DNA of 26,896 nt from DSQQ01 sp964443075 (GCA_964443075.1 CAYUCB010000052.1:1-26896), one strand, 5' to 3'; counted from the stretch's first letter, positions 1-7,547 are shown. The notes: generated by a model from the letters alone, not told the origin. Numbers and translations are program-made.

Positions 1-630
1 GGCAATGGCGATATTTTCCGACTCGTTGGCCGCTTGAAATTTGATAACCAGGAAACTATCCGGCCAAATTTTACCGCCCAGGTAGCCAATCAACCCGGCG
101 GCCAGAATAATCAGCGGAAAGGACACATCAAAAAAAGAAATGGCGATAAAAGCCAGCGCCGCTAAACCCACCATGACCGGGTTTTTAAGCACCCGCCGGC
201 CAATGCGGATGACCGCTTCAATTACCAGGGCCATCACCGCCGGTTTAAGGCCAAAAAAGAGGCCCTGCACCAGAGTGGTTTGCTGAAAAAGAACATAGAT
301 AAAGCTGAGGCCGAGGATACTGATAAAACCGGGCAGAATAAAGAGGGTGCCGGCGGTTAGTCCGCCAGGGGTGCGATGGAGTAACCAGCCCAGGTACGTG
401 GCTAACTGCTGCGCCTCCGGGCCGGGCAAGAGCGTGCAGTAGTTGAGGGCGTGCAAAAAGCGGTTTTCACTTACCCAGCGTTTTTCTTCCACCACCAGCC
501 GGTGCATCACCGAAATTTGCCCCGCCGGGCCGCCAAAGCTAAAACAGGCCACTTTGACCCACACCCAAAACGCCTCGCGGAAGGGGACAAAATGTTCCCT
601 GGCTGGTTCAGCCTTTTTACCCTGGGACAT
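1..630 (-). CDS. chrA: Chromate transporter ChrA, N-terminal part (cut by window edge)
   Basis: Reading from an ATG at 630 to the window edge gives 210 open residues beginning MSQGKKAEP. The segment FSFGGPAGQISVMHR followed by NYCTLLPGPEAQQLATYLGW is the hallmark of the CHR family, including the FGGP and PGPEAQQ motifs of the N-terminal half. Several hydrophobic stretches follow, for example residues 80-105 and 115-160. The family consists of inner-membrane proteins of about 400 residues that export chromate, so roughly half the gene lies outside the window. The ATG sits 2 bases after the stop codon of the TumE-like gene, with GAGCGGGAA upstream as a possible ribosome site, so it is probably co-transcribed with that pair. 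Substrate is assigned from the family only. Confidence 0.88.
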   Translation of the reverse strand, partial: MSQGKKAEPAREHFVPFREAFWVWVKVACFSFGGPAGQISVMHRLVVEEKRWVSENRFLHALNYCTLLPGPEAQQLATYLGWLLHRTPGGLTAGTLFILPGFISILGLSFIYVLFQQTTLVQGLFFGLKPAVMALVIEAVIRIGRRVLKNPVMVGLAALAFIAISFFDVSFPLIILAAGLIGYLGGKIWPDSFLVIKFQAANESENIAIA

Positions 631-632
631 TT

Positions 633-1040
633 TTACAATTCCCGCTCGATTTCTTTTATCAGGAAGGGTATATTAGACTGAGTAAAACTCAAACCTGGGG
701 CAGGAATACGATTATGTTTAATATCGGGGTGAACATGTTTATGATGGGGATGTGTACTAGCTAAATCTGGATTATTGGGGTGCGGCTGCGGATCGTACCA
801 ATACAATTTTTCTGTATCACGCCAAACCTCATAACTATAACTGGTGATTTCCAGAGTTGGTAAAGCCACCAATTCTTCATAAACCCGCAGCCGGACGTTT
901 TCTTGAAAAAATATCTCTCCCCGAACAACGGCAATATGTTGACCACGCCTGATGAAGGTTACAGTTGAAGACTGAATGACAGGGTAATGGGTAGATAAAG
1001 CATAAATGAAAGTTTCATAAGCGGCAAATGAGGCAAACAT
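633..1040 (-). CDS. TumE-like (DUF6516-type) putative toxin
   Basis: This 135-residue protein starts MFASFAAYETFIYAL and has a short basic/aromatic fold with YSYEVWRDTEKLYWYDPQPHPNNP and a histidine-rich stretch HPHHKHVHPDIKHN near residues 95-108. That layout resembles the small DUF6516/TumE proteins I know as toxins of type II toxin-antitoxin pairs. The assignment is by pattern recall, not alignment. Its ATG overlaps the stop codon of the upstream gene by one base (TAATG), which indicates translational coupling with the 98-residue partner, as in toxin-antitoxin operons. Function beyond that is inferred. It could instead be a nuclease-like accessory protein of unknown role. Confidence 0.6.
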   Translation of the reverse strand: MFASFAAYETFIYALSTHYPVIQSSTVTFIRRGQHIAVVRGEIFFQENVRLRVYEELVALPTLEITSYSYEVWRDTEKLYWYDPQPHPNNPDLASTHPHHKHVHPDIKHNRIPAPGLSFTQSNIPFLIKEIEREL

Positions 1041-1336
1041 TAAGCTGCCTTTGTTTGTATTCCTGAATGAAGTTGACGGCTAATGGTAGTTTTATCGGCG
1101 GCTAACTGTTCGGCCAGAATTTGGCGATATTGAGCCACTAACCGTTGCCGACTTTTATATAAGCCGGCCCACTCAGCCCAATCCATCAACCAGGCATCTT
1201 CTTCTGGTTCGTGGCCCCGATTATACCAGTCATAAAAGGCTTCCGACAACAACCCATATTTATACTCAAATCCAGCCAATTCTTTATTGAGAATGTGAAT
1301 ATCGGCTAATAAATCGCTTAAATTTATCTCACTCAC
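1040..1336 (-). CDS. Small helical partner, putative TumA-like antitoxin
   Basis: A 98-residue, mostly helical, acidic protein starting at a GTG (MSEINLSDLLADIHILNKELAGFE). It contains a tryptophan- and tyrosine-rich middle (EEDAWLMDWAEWAGLYKSRQRL, residues 45-66) and no recognisable DNA-binding motif. The GTG is chosen because it follows AAGGAAATAGGCG and lies just downstream of a good promoter. It is the first gene of a two-gene cassette and is joined to the next gene by a TAATG overlap. Small proteins of this sort often accompany DUF6516/TumE genes, so an antitoxin or chaperone role is inferred from position. I do not recognise the family with certainty. Confidence 0.55.
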   Translation of the reverse strand: MSEINLSDLLADIHILNKELAGFEYKYGLLSEAFYDWYNRGHEPEEDAWLMDWAEWAGLYKSRQRLVAQYRQILAEQLAADKTTISRQLHSGIQTKAA

Positions 1337-1358
1337 CGCCTATTTCCTTTCACCCCAA

Positions 1359-1387
1359 ATTATACCCATCCCCACCCGAACATTCAA
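1359..1387 (-). promoter_or_regulatory. Sigma-70-type promoter for the toxin-antitoxin-like cassette
   Basis: On the minus strand TTGAAT (1387-1382) is followed after exactly 17 bases by a consensus TATAAT (1364-1359). The predicted transcription start, near 1352, leaves a leader of about 16 bases before the GTG at 1336. The -35 box begins only 3 bases past the lysY stop codon, so the cassette can be expressed independently of the lysine operon. Confidence 0.7.
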
Positions 1388-1389
1388 CC

Positions 1390-2433
1390 TCAAATCGGGT
1401 GCAGACCGGGGAACTCTAACCCGGTGGTTTCCGGCCAGCCGAGCATCACGTTCATGCATTGCACCGCGCTGCCGGCGGCGCCTTTCATCAGGTTGTCAAT
1501 GGCGGCAATCAACACCACTCGATTACTGTTTTCTTCAATTTCAAAACCCACATCGGCATAGTTGGTGCCGGCCAACAGTTTAGGCTCCGGGTAGCGAAAG
1601 ATGCCGGTTTTTTGCTTGACCAGCCGGACAAACGGCTCATTTTTATACGCCTGACGGTAAAGCTTCCAGACATCTTTTTCGGCCAGCTTGTCATTGAGCA
1701 GGCAGTGAGCCGTAACCAGCGCCCCGCGCACCAACTCTACCGAGGTGATGGACATAAACAACTCAAACCCTTCGCCCAACGCCTGGCGCACTTCGGCCTG
1801 GTGACGATGACCGGTAGGCTTAAACGAGCGCACCGCCCCGCTCCGCTCCGGGTGATGCGAGCCTTCGCTGGGCCGCCCGCCGCCTTCGGATGAGCCAACC
1901 TTCACATCGGCCACCACCTGGCCTCCGGCCAACAGCCCGGCCTGGGCCAGCGGCAGCAGAGCCAGATTGGTAGCAGTAGCGTTACAACCCACCCCGCTGA
2001 CATAGCTGGCCCCGGCAATTTCGGCCCGGTAACGCTCCGGCAGGCCGTAGACAAATTTATCCAGCCAGGTCGGAGCCGGGTGCGCCTCGCCGTACCATTG
2101 GGCGTAAAGCGCCGGGTCGCGCAGGCGAAAATCGGCGGAAGTGTCAATCAAGCGTTCGCCAAGACCGGCCCACCGGTCAATTTGCTTGGCCGCTTCGCCA
2201 TGCGGCTGAGCTAAAAAGAGTAGGTCGCATGGCTCCAGCGAGTCAGGATGGACAAATTGCAACTCGGTGACGCCGCGCAGGTTGGGGTGGGCGGCGTGCA
2301 CAAATTTACCAAACTGGCTGCCACTGGTAATTTGTTTAACGCGTACGTGGGGATGAAACAACAACAGCCGCAGCAGTTCACCGCCCACATAACCGCTGCC
2401 GCCTACAATACTCACAGTTAATTTGTCTGACAT
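1390..2433 (-). CDS. lysY: [LysW]-L-2-aminoadipyl 6-phosphate reductase LysY (ArgC family)
   Basis: This 347-residue protein belongs to the ArgC/LysY NADPH-dependent semialdehyde dehydrogenase family. It reduces the phosphorylated alpha-aminoadipate carried on LysW to the semialdehyde. Visible are the N-terminal Rossmann motif GGSGYVGG (residues 11-18) and the catalytic cysteine in GVGCNATAT (Cys150), the LysY-like form rather than the NPGCYPT form of arginine ArgC. Also visible are the glycine-rich KVGSSEGGGRPSEGSHHPE segment and the histidines of TGHRHQAE (about 209-211), and the C-terminal AIDNLMKGAAGSAVQ. The ATG at 2433 is chosen over the in-frame TTG at 2445: it lies 4 bases after the upstream stop codon and is preceded by GAGTGA. 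The nearby lysW and lysX argue for lysine rather than arginine synthesis, although bifunctional LysW systems exist. Confidence 0.9.
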   Translation of the reverse strand: MSDKLTVSIVGGSGYVGGELLRLLLFHPHVRVKQITSGSQFGKFVHAAHPNLRGVTELQFVHPDSLEPCDLLFLAQPHGEAAKQIDRWAGLGERLIDTSADFRLRDPALYAQWYGEAHPAPTWLDKFVYGLPERYRAEIAGASYVSGVGCNATATNLALLPLAQAGLLAGGQVVADVKVGSSEGGGRPSEGSHHPERSGAVRSFKPTGHRHQAEVRQALGEGFELFMSITSVELVRGALVTAHCLLNDKLAEKDVWKLYRQAYKNEPFVRLVKQKTGIFRYPEPKLLAGTNYADVGFEIEENSNRVVLIAAIDNLMKGAAGSAVQCMNVMLGWPETTGLEFPGLHPI

Positions 2434-2437
2434 CGGT

Positions 2438-3004
2438 TCACTCAAAAATCCGGCTAACTTTCAATTTGAAATCGGGCAGCGTGGGAGAGGTCAATTCGTC
2501 TGCCGCCCGCAGGGTGGCTATCAATTGCAGCGCCGCCGCCTCGCGCCGGTAAACCTCGACGGTTTGCAACCGCCAGTCCACAATCCAATATTCGTTAATG
2601 CCGCGCACCGAATAGAGCTTGCGCTTAAACTCCTTATCCCGGCTTTCATTAGTCCCGCCAAAAGATAAAACCTCGATGACCAGTTCCGGAGGGCCATGCA
2701 GTTTGCCATCCTCTCCCAAAAGCACGGCCAACCGTTTTTTGCTCACCCATACCAGATCGGGGGCCACGGCATCCTCGTCACTAAAAATGATCCCAGGAGC
2801 GGGGACAACTTCACCCAAGCCTGTCCCCAGGTTCCACATAAACAAATAACTATTGAGGGTGCTACAAGTTCTCTGATGATACCAATGGGGTTGTTTCGAC
2901 ATATACAATTCTCCGGCAATAATTTCGTAGCGGGTAGCGTTATCTGGCAAATACTCTAAATCGGCTACTGTCCAACGCACCGGGGCAACTGTCGTTACTG
3001 TCAT
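2438..3004 (-). CDS. Uma2-family (DUF820) PD-(D/E)XK nuclease-like protein
   Basis: A 188-residue protein with the typical Uma2 layout: an N-terminal WTVADLEYLPDNATRYEIIAGELY with the conserved glutamate at about 27 and 32, then VAPDLVWVS (Asp83), ELVIEVLS (Glu111) and KRKLYSVRGINEYWIVD (Lys129). These form a PD-(D/E)XK-like core. A strong AGGAGGTG ribosome site precedes the ATG. It lies between lysX and lysY, its stop codon 4 bases from the lysY ATG, so it is embedded in the lysine operon. Uma2 proteins are abundant in Cyanobacteria and Chloroflexota, and their cellular role is poorly defined. Nothing in the sequence links it to lysine synthesis. Confidence 0.85.
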   Translation of the reverse strand: MTVTTVAPVRWTVADLEYLPDNATRYEIIAGELYMSKQPHWYHQRTCSTLNSYLFMWNLGTGLGEVVPAPGIIFSDEDAVAPDLVWVSKKRLAVLLGEDGKLHGPPELVIEVLSFGGTNESRDKEFKRKLYSVRGINEYWIVDWRLQTVEVYRREAAALQLIATLRAADELTSPTLPDFKLKVSRIFE

Positions 3005-3055
3005 CGTTCACCTCCTAACATTGCTTACTTTTCACTCTGTTTCCTCGAAATTATA

Positions 3056-3919
3056 TCACAACTGAGCCACAACTTCCCCCCGGCCCACTTTAACCACGTA
3101 ATCCACCACCCGGTCGGGAATATTAATGCCGGTGGTGTCAATGCTGTTGCGGAACTCCATGGTGTGGTTAACCTCGTTAATCACCAACTCACCCTCCTGG
3201 GTTTCCAGCAGGTCAACCGCCACGACCCCGCCGCCAACGGCTTGCGCCGCCCCCAGCGATAACCGGGCAATCTCCGGGGTGATGGGACAATTTTCGGCCC
3301 GCCCGCCGCGAGCCGTGTTGGTAATCCAGTGGTCGCTGTAACGGTAAATGGCGCAGATATTTTCATCGCCCACCACAAAACTGCGAATATCGCGGGCCGG
3401 TTTGTTGATATACTCTTGAATGTAAAAAATTGAATGTTGATAACTGCCCAGCACCTCCTTGTGCTCTAAAATAGCCTCAGCCGCCTCACGATCATTAATT
3501 TTTGAGAGCAGCCGCCCCCAAGAGCCAATGGTGGGCTTCATGATAACCGGGTAGCCCAATTCTTCAATGGCGATTAACGCCGCTTCCGGGGTAAAAGCAA
3601 TTTTACAACGCGGCGAAGGCAGACCCGCCCGCACCAAAGCCGACGAGGTTTCCAGCTTGTCGCCGCAGACCTGCACCACCCGGTGGGTGTTGACCGTACG
3701 CACGCCCCAATCATTTAAAATTCGCAAAGCATATAACGCCCGCGATTGGGTGACGCAGCGTTCCACCACCACATCGTACTGGCTCCAGCTATTCTGGTGC
3801 AGGTCAAAAATAATCTCCCGGTCATCAATGACTTCTACCGGCAGATTACGGGCGGCAAAAGCTTGCAGCAGCAACTTTTCTTCAACTCGAACACGAGAAA
3901 GGAGGACAGCAATTTTCAT
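3056..3919 (-). CDS. lysX: LysW-alpha-aminoadipate ligase LysX (ATP-grasp)
   Basis: This 287-residue ATP-grasp ligase joins alpha-aminoadipate through its amino group to the C-terminal glutamate of LysW, the first committed step of carrier-dependent lysine synthesis. The start MKIAVLLSRVRVEEKLLL, the segment VNTHRVVQVCGDKLETS, the ATP-grasp motif YPVIMKPTIGSWGR and the C-terminal NEVNHTMEFRNSIDTTGINIP are characteristic of LysX/RimK-like ligases. The ATG at 3919 is preferred over the GTG at 3925 because it gives the usual MKI start. The gene is separated from lysW by a repeat-rich 106-bp gap and precedes the Uma2 gene by 51 bp. A role with glutamate (ArgX-like, in arginine synthesis) cannot be excluded from sequence alone. 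Confidence 0.92.
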   Translation of the reverse strand: MKIAVLLSRVRVEEKLLLQAFAARNLPVEVIDDREIIFDLHQNSWSQYDVVVERCVTQSRALYALRILNDWGVRTVNTHRVVQVCGDKLETSSALVRAGLPSPRCKIAFTPEAALIAIEELGYPVIMKPTIGSWGRLLSKINDREAAEAILEHKEVLGSYQHSIFYIQEYINKPARDIRSFVVGDENICAIYRYSDHWITNTARGGRAENCPITPEIARLSLGAAQAVGGGVVAVDLLETQEGELVINEVNHTMEFRNSIDTTGINIPDRVVDYVVKVGRGEVVAQL

Positions 3920-3942
3920 TATCACAGTTCCATCAATAAAAA

Positions 3943-4025
3943 GAATGGCGAATGGCGAATCTCAACGAACTGCTTATTCGCCATTCGCCTATTCGCCATT
4001 CGCCATTCGCTGAATCGCCATTCGC
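3943..4025. repeat. ATTCGCC heptamer repeats in both orientations
   Basis: Between lysW and lysX the 7-base unit ATTCGCC occurs about six times on the plus strand (3976-4025, some copies imperfect). Two inverted copies (GGCGAAT) lie at 3947-3960. The two orientations can pair into a hairpin inside the lysW-lysX transcript. It ends one base from the lysW stop codon. Confidence 0.85.
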
Positions 4026-4199
4026 TCATTCTCCCCAATCCTCTTCCTCTTCCGGGGCCAAATCCAGCGCCGGCGGGTCAAGGCTGACTACTTCCAATTC
4101 AGCCCCGCAATCGGGGCACTGTACAATCTCTCCGGTCATGACATCATCGGGCAAATTTACTTCGACGGCGCATTCCGGACATTCTGCCATAAGACTCAT
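4026..4199 (-). CDS. lysW: Amino-group carrier protein LysW
   Basis: A 57-residue acidic protein translated from ATG 4199, preceded by AAAAAAGGAG. It carries two zinc-binding CxxC pairs, CPEC (residues 7-10) and CPDC (28-31), and ends in the diagnostic EDWGE, whose terminal glutamate is the attachment point for alpha-aminoadipate. It serves as the protein carrier that shields the amino group while LysZ, LysY and LysJ act on the side chain. Its length and ends match the family (about 54-56 residues). A second ATG at 4190 would give a 54-residue form beginning MAECPEC, but the ribosome site fits the first. It is the first gene of lysW-lysX-uma2-lysY; lysZ, lysJ and lysK are not in the window. 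Confidence 0.95.
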   Translation of the reverse strand: MSLMAECPECAVEVNLPDDVMTGEIVQCPDCGAELEVVSLDPPALDLAPEEEEDWGE

Positions 4200-4226
4200 T
4201 GTAAAAACTCCTTTTTTGCATAAAAT
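4199..4226 (+). promoter_or_regulatory. Possible promoter for the GAF histidine kinase
   Basis: TTGTAA (4199-4204) and TAAAAT (4221-4226) are separated by 16 bases and point towards the kinase gene. The match is moderate and the region is AT-rich, so this is a weak call. The 100 bp to the start codon include the inverted repeat at 4244-4284. Confidence 0.35.
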
Positions 4227-4243
4227 AATTTCAGAGTAACATA

Positions 4244-4284
4244 GTAGCAGGGTAGCAAAAACTATCGGCCTGCTACCCTGCTAC
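4244..4284. promoter_or_regulatory. Perfect 14-bp inverted repeat between lysW and the kinase gene
   Basis: GTAGCAGGGTAGCA (4244-4257) and TGCTACCCTGCTAC (4271-4284) are exact reverse complements around a 13-base loop. Each arm itself contains a near-duplicate (GTAGCAG/GGTAGCA). The site lies in the divergent promoter region 45 bases upstream of lysW and 43 bases upstream of the chosen kinase start. It could be a repressor operator or an RNA hairpin in the kinase leader. There is no U-run, so a terminator is unlikely. Confidence 0.7.
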
Positions 4285-4326
4285 GGCTTGCGGCGCATCA
4301 TACCATATTTTTCAGGTAAGTGTAAA

Positions 4327-6582
4327 TTGACACCCAAAAACGAAACCCTGGTCCAAATTCTTACCGCGCTTAACCAGATTGGGGCGCGGGTAAACCGGCT
4401 GGGCATGGGCCATCACCTGCCGGCCACGCTCCAATTAATTGCCGATAGCGCCGTGGCCGCCGTGTCAGTAGCCGCCGACCCATCCGCTCCCGCTCCCAAT
4501 GCCTCAGCCGTTATTTGGGCCTACGATGAAGGCCGTCAGGCATTTGACCTGGCCTCGCGGGTTTCAGCCGGTGAGCCGCCGGGCGCTTCAACCGAGGATT
4601 TTCCCCGCCCCGATGGCCTGGGTATGCTGGCTATCCGCCGCTGGCGGCGCATCCTCTCTTATGAAGAACGCGGCCTGACCATTCACCCGGCCAAGCGAGC
4701 CGTCGGAGCGCGCTCGCTGGCCTGCTGCCCCTTGATTGTGGGCGATGAACTGGTGGGGATGCTCTATGTTTACCGCTGTGATGATCGCCATTTTACCGAA
4801 ATTGAACTGTTATTGTTGGATAACTTTGTTAATCTGGCTGCCCTGGCTATTTATCATGGCCGTCAGGTGGGCGGCATGACCCAGGCCCTGGCCCGCAAAG
4901 TGAGCGAGCAAGAAAAAATGAGCCACGCCCTGCGCCTGGTGAGCAGCCGCATCAACCTGGATGAAACCCTGCAAGAAATCCTGGCGATTGGCCTGGATTT
5001 GACCGGGGCGCAATATGGCAGTTTTGAACTGCACGATAAAAAACAACGGCAATTGGTCATCCGGGCCTTAGCCGGGCGCAGCGGGCAGTGGTTGGCCGGC
5101 CCGCCGCTGCCGCTCGACGAGCACAGCATCGTCGGCTGGGTGGCCTGCCAGCGCCAATCGCTGCGCGTGGCCGACCTGAACGACCCGCCCTGGCAAAGCA
5201 TCTACCAACCCCTGCCGGTTGACCGGCCCATGCGCGCTGAACTAGCCGTGCCCCTCTTGGGCGCAGGCGGCGGCCTGGAAGGCGTGCTCAACCTGGAAAG
5301 TCCCCTACCCGACGCTTTTACCGCCGAAGATCAACGCCTGCTGGAAGCGCTGGCCGCCCAGGCGGTCATTGCCTTGCAAGAAATTCACCTGCTGGATGCC
5401 CTGCAAGAAATTGCCAGCGCCCTGTTGACCACCCCCCCCAACGCCTTATTACAACTGATTGTTGACCGGGCCTGCGATTTGATTAACGTTTCCGCCGGAG
5501 CCATTTGGACCACCGCCGAGCCGGAGTGGTTAACCCTCCGCCAGGCCATTAACGACGACCACCCTGGCGAGCGGCTGCCCTTACAGCCCGGTCAGGCCGA
5601 ACCAATGGCCCGGCTGCGCCAGCCCATCACCCTTGACGATGTGCGGCTGCCCTCGGTTTTTCCTTACCAAAACCTGGCCGTCGAGCGCGGTTGGGTGTCG
5701 GCCATTGTGGCCCCCCTGCTCATCCCTGACCGGCCCCCCCGGCTGGTGGGCACCATTACTCTTTACGCCGCCGAACTGCGCGATTTTGGCGATTGGGATA
5801 GAAAACTACTGACCTGCTTGACCAACCACGCCGCCGTCGCCATTCGCGGGGCGGAACAGTTGGCCCAGTTAAAGCTGGCTCAGGAACGGCAGGCCATGGC
5901 TGAAACTTTTGCCGCCGTCGGCGATGTTGCAGCCAACCTGATGCATCAACTTAATAACAAAGTAGGGGCCATTCCGCCGTTGGTACAGGGTATTGAAGAC
6001 AAATGCGAAGACGTGCTGGCCGGGTCGCCCTACCTGGCCGCCCAGCTAAATGAAGTTGAGCAGAGCGCCCGCAAAGCCATTGACATCGTGCGCAGTTCAA
6101 TGGCCCATCTGCGCCCCTTAGAGCGCCGCCCGATAGAGGTCAAACGCTGCCTGGAACAGGCGGTACAACGGGCCGCTCCCCCGCCGGGAGTCAAAATAAG
6201 CTACAGCGGCTTAACCGGCCTGCCCCGGGCCATCGCCGGTGAACAGCAGTTAGAAATGGTTTTTTATAACCTCATTGACAACGCCCTCACCGCCCTGGCC
6301 GGGCAAGGCGAAATTCGCCTCACCGGGGCGCACCGCGGCGGGCAGGTAGCCCTGACCATCGCCGACACCGGGCCAGGCATTCCCCCGGAACTGCGGCCGC
6401 ATCTGTTCGACTTTTCGCCGGCCAAAGCCGCAGCCGCCGGTGAACCGGCCCGCCGGTTGGGATTTGGGTTGTGGTGGGTTAAAATATTTGTGGACCGTTT
6501 TGGGGGTCGCCTGGAAGTGGAAAGCGCCCCAGGCCAGGGCAGCGCCTTTACCGTTTACCTTCCGGCGGAAGCACCCGCTTGA
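4327..6582 (+). CDS. Cytosolic multi-GAF sensor histidine kinase
   Basis: The preferred start is TTG 4327 (RBS-like AGGTAAG), giving 751 residues; an in-frame TTG at 4288 would add 13. No membrane segment is seen. The N-terminal half has three GAF-like modules (about residues 10-180, 200-350 and 355-515), recognised by repeats such as RSLACCPLIVGDELVGMLYVY and AELAVPLLGAGGGLEGVLNLES. These are typical small-molecule or redox sensors. The C-terminal transmitter has an H-box with MHQLNNKVG (His540), an N-box NLIDNALTAL, the G1 box ADTGPGIP and a G2-like GFGLWWVKIFVDRFGG. It should autophosphorylate and pass phosphate to the response regulator 320 bp downstream. The signal is unknown. Confidence 0.87.
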   Translation: MTPKNETLVQILTALNQIGARVNRLGMGHHLPATLQLIADSAVAAVSVAADPSAPAPNASAVIWAYDEGRQAFDLASRVSAGEPPGASTEDFPRPDGLGMLAIRRWRRILSYEERGLTIHPAKRAVGARSLACCPLIVGDELVGMLYVYRCDDRHFTEIELLLLDNFVNLAALAIYHGRQVGGMTQALARKVSEQEKMSHALRLVSSRINLDETLQEILAIGLDLTGAQYGSFELHDKKQRQLVIRALAGRSGQWLAGPPLPLDEHSIVGWVACQRQSLRVADLNDPPWQSIYQPLPVDRPMRAELAVPLLGAGGGLEGVLNLESPLPDAFTAEDQRLLEALAAQAVIALQEIHLLDALQEIASALLTTPPNALLQLIVDRACDLINVSAGAIWTTAEPEWLTLRQAINDDHPGERLPLQPGQAEPMARLRQPITLDDVRLPSVFPYQNLAVERGWVSAIVAPLLIPDRPPRLVGTITLYAAELRDFGDWDRKLLTCLTNHAAVAIRGAEQLAQLKLAQERQAMAETFAAVGDVAANLMHQLNNKVGAIPPLVQGIEDKCEDVLAGSPYLAAQLNEVEQSARKAIDIVRSSMAHLRPLERRPIEVKRCLEQAVQRAAPPPGVKISYSGLTGLPRAIAGEQQLEMVFYNLIDNALTALAGQGEIRLTGAHRGGQVALTIADTGPGIPPELRPHLFDFSPAKAAAAGEPARRLGFGLWWVKIFVDRFGGRLEVESAPGQGSAFTVYLPAEAPA

Positions 6583-6902
6583 CCGCCGGCGACAGACGAC
6601 AGACGACAGACCGCAGACCGCTGAAGCAGGCTAATGGATGCATCTTCTGCGACGGTCGGCGGTCATCTGTCGGCGGTCACCTCGATAATGGACAAGATGG
6701 GTGACAAAACCCTGTGTTTTACTATACTGCCAACGGTCATATTCTTAACTTTTTCGGGACACAGATTGCACAGATAAACACAGGTTAAGTCAAAAAATTA
6801 AAGAAAATCCGTGAAATCTGTGCGCTTCGCAGTCTGTGTCCTATTTCAAAATCTCAAAAGTTAAATTTGTGGCCGTGCCAAGTATAACTTCAGTGGGGCT
6901 TA
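6583..6902. other. 320-bp gap with short repeats and a nested palindrome
   Basis: No gene is visible. The first 100 bases hold GACAGAC-type direct repeats (6590-6622) and a partly complementary GGTCGGCGGTC cluster (6652-6680), which may form a terminator-like structure for the kinase. The rest is the nested palindrome described separately. No clear promoter for the response regulator was found. Confidence 0.6.
6745..6864. repeat. Nested palindromic element, 120 bp
   Basis: Three sets of arms pair in order: TTAACTTTT (6745-6753) with AAAAGTTAA (6856-6864); GGACACAGA (6757-6765) with TCTGTGTCC (6833-6841); GCACAGAT (6768-6775) with ATCTGTGC (6816-6823). The layout resembles a small interspersed, non-coding palindromic element. 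It lies between the kinase and regulator genes and would fold in any read-through transcript. Confidence 0.65.
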
Positions 6903-7547
6903 ATGGCGGAACAATACATCCTGATAATTGAAGATGACCCAGTCTGGCAGAAAATTTTTAGCGACATCAGCCGCGATGCCGGTTTCAGACCCACTCTGGC
7001 CGCCGCCTACCACGATGGCCTGACCGCGCTGAGTCAGCATCGCTACGCCCTGGCCGTGGTGGATATGTCTTTATCGGAGTTATACCACGATAACCGGGAT
7101 GGCCTGAAACTATTGCGCCAGATAGCCAGCCTGGCCGAACCGCTGCCGGCCATTGTCGTGACCGGCTACGCCAGCATTGACCTGGCCGTAGAAACCCTGG
7201 TAGACCTCAAAGCGGTTCATTTTTTTCGCAAAGACGAGTTTGACCGGCGCAAATTTGCCCGTACCCTGCAACAAGAGGCCGTCCCCCGGCGAGAAACCAG
7301 CTATCTCAGCCCGCTTATCTCCGACGACTTTCGCCAAAAAGTTGACCCCCACGTAACCGCCCAACTCAGCGAGCGGGAGTTGGAGGTACTCTATTTTCTC
7401 AGCCAGGGCCAAACCAACAAAGAAATCGCCGAGGCCATGACGGTTAGCCCCAATACCATCAAAAAACATTTACAGAGCATTTTTACCAAACTCAACGTTA
7501 ACACCCGCGCGGCGGCCGTAGCCAAAGGGCTGACGGTTAAACGTTGA
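6903..7547 (+). CDS. LuxR/NarL-family response regulator
   Basis: A 214-residue two-domain regulator. The receiver domain (about residues 5-125) has the acidic pair ED/D at 10-12, the phosphorylation site Asp54 in AVVDMSL, and a Thr in VVTGYAS. A conserved Lys lies in FFRKDEF. The C-terminal LuxR helix-turn-helix (about 155-210) reads LSERELEVLYFLSQGQTNKE followed by IAEAMTVSPNTIKKHLQSIF. It is the only response regulator next to the GAF kinase and is probably its partner. The ATG at 6903 is preceded only by a weak GGGG ribosome site. Target genes are unknown; the adjoining LysM gene and the divergent lysine operon are candidates by position only. Confidence 0.9.
   Translation: MAEQYILIIEDDPVWQKIFSDISRDAGFRPTLAAAYHDGLTALSQHRYALAVVDMSLSELYHDNRDGLKLLRQIASLAEPLPAIVVTGYASIDLAVETLVDLKAVHFFRKDEFDRRKFARTLQQEAVPRRETSYLSPLISDDFRQKVDPHVTAQLSERELEVLYFLSQGQTNKEIAEAMTVSPNTIKKHLQSIFTKLNVNTRAAAVAKGLTVKR

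Noticed and set aside
1390..2433. Calling this gene argC for arginine synthesis
   Set aside because: The cysteine motif is GCNATAT rather than NPGCYPT, and lysW and lysX lie in the same operon. Dual use cannot be excluded.
2619..2959. Plus-strand frames opposite the Uma2 gene
   Set aside because: They are short, lack motifs, and overlap a clear minus-strand gene with a strong ribosome site.
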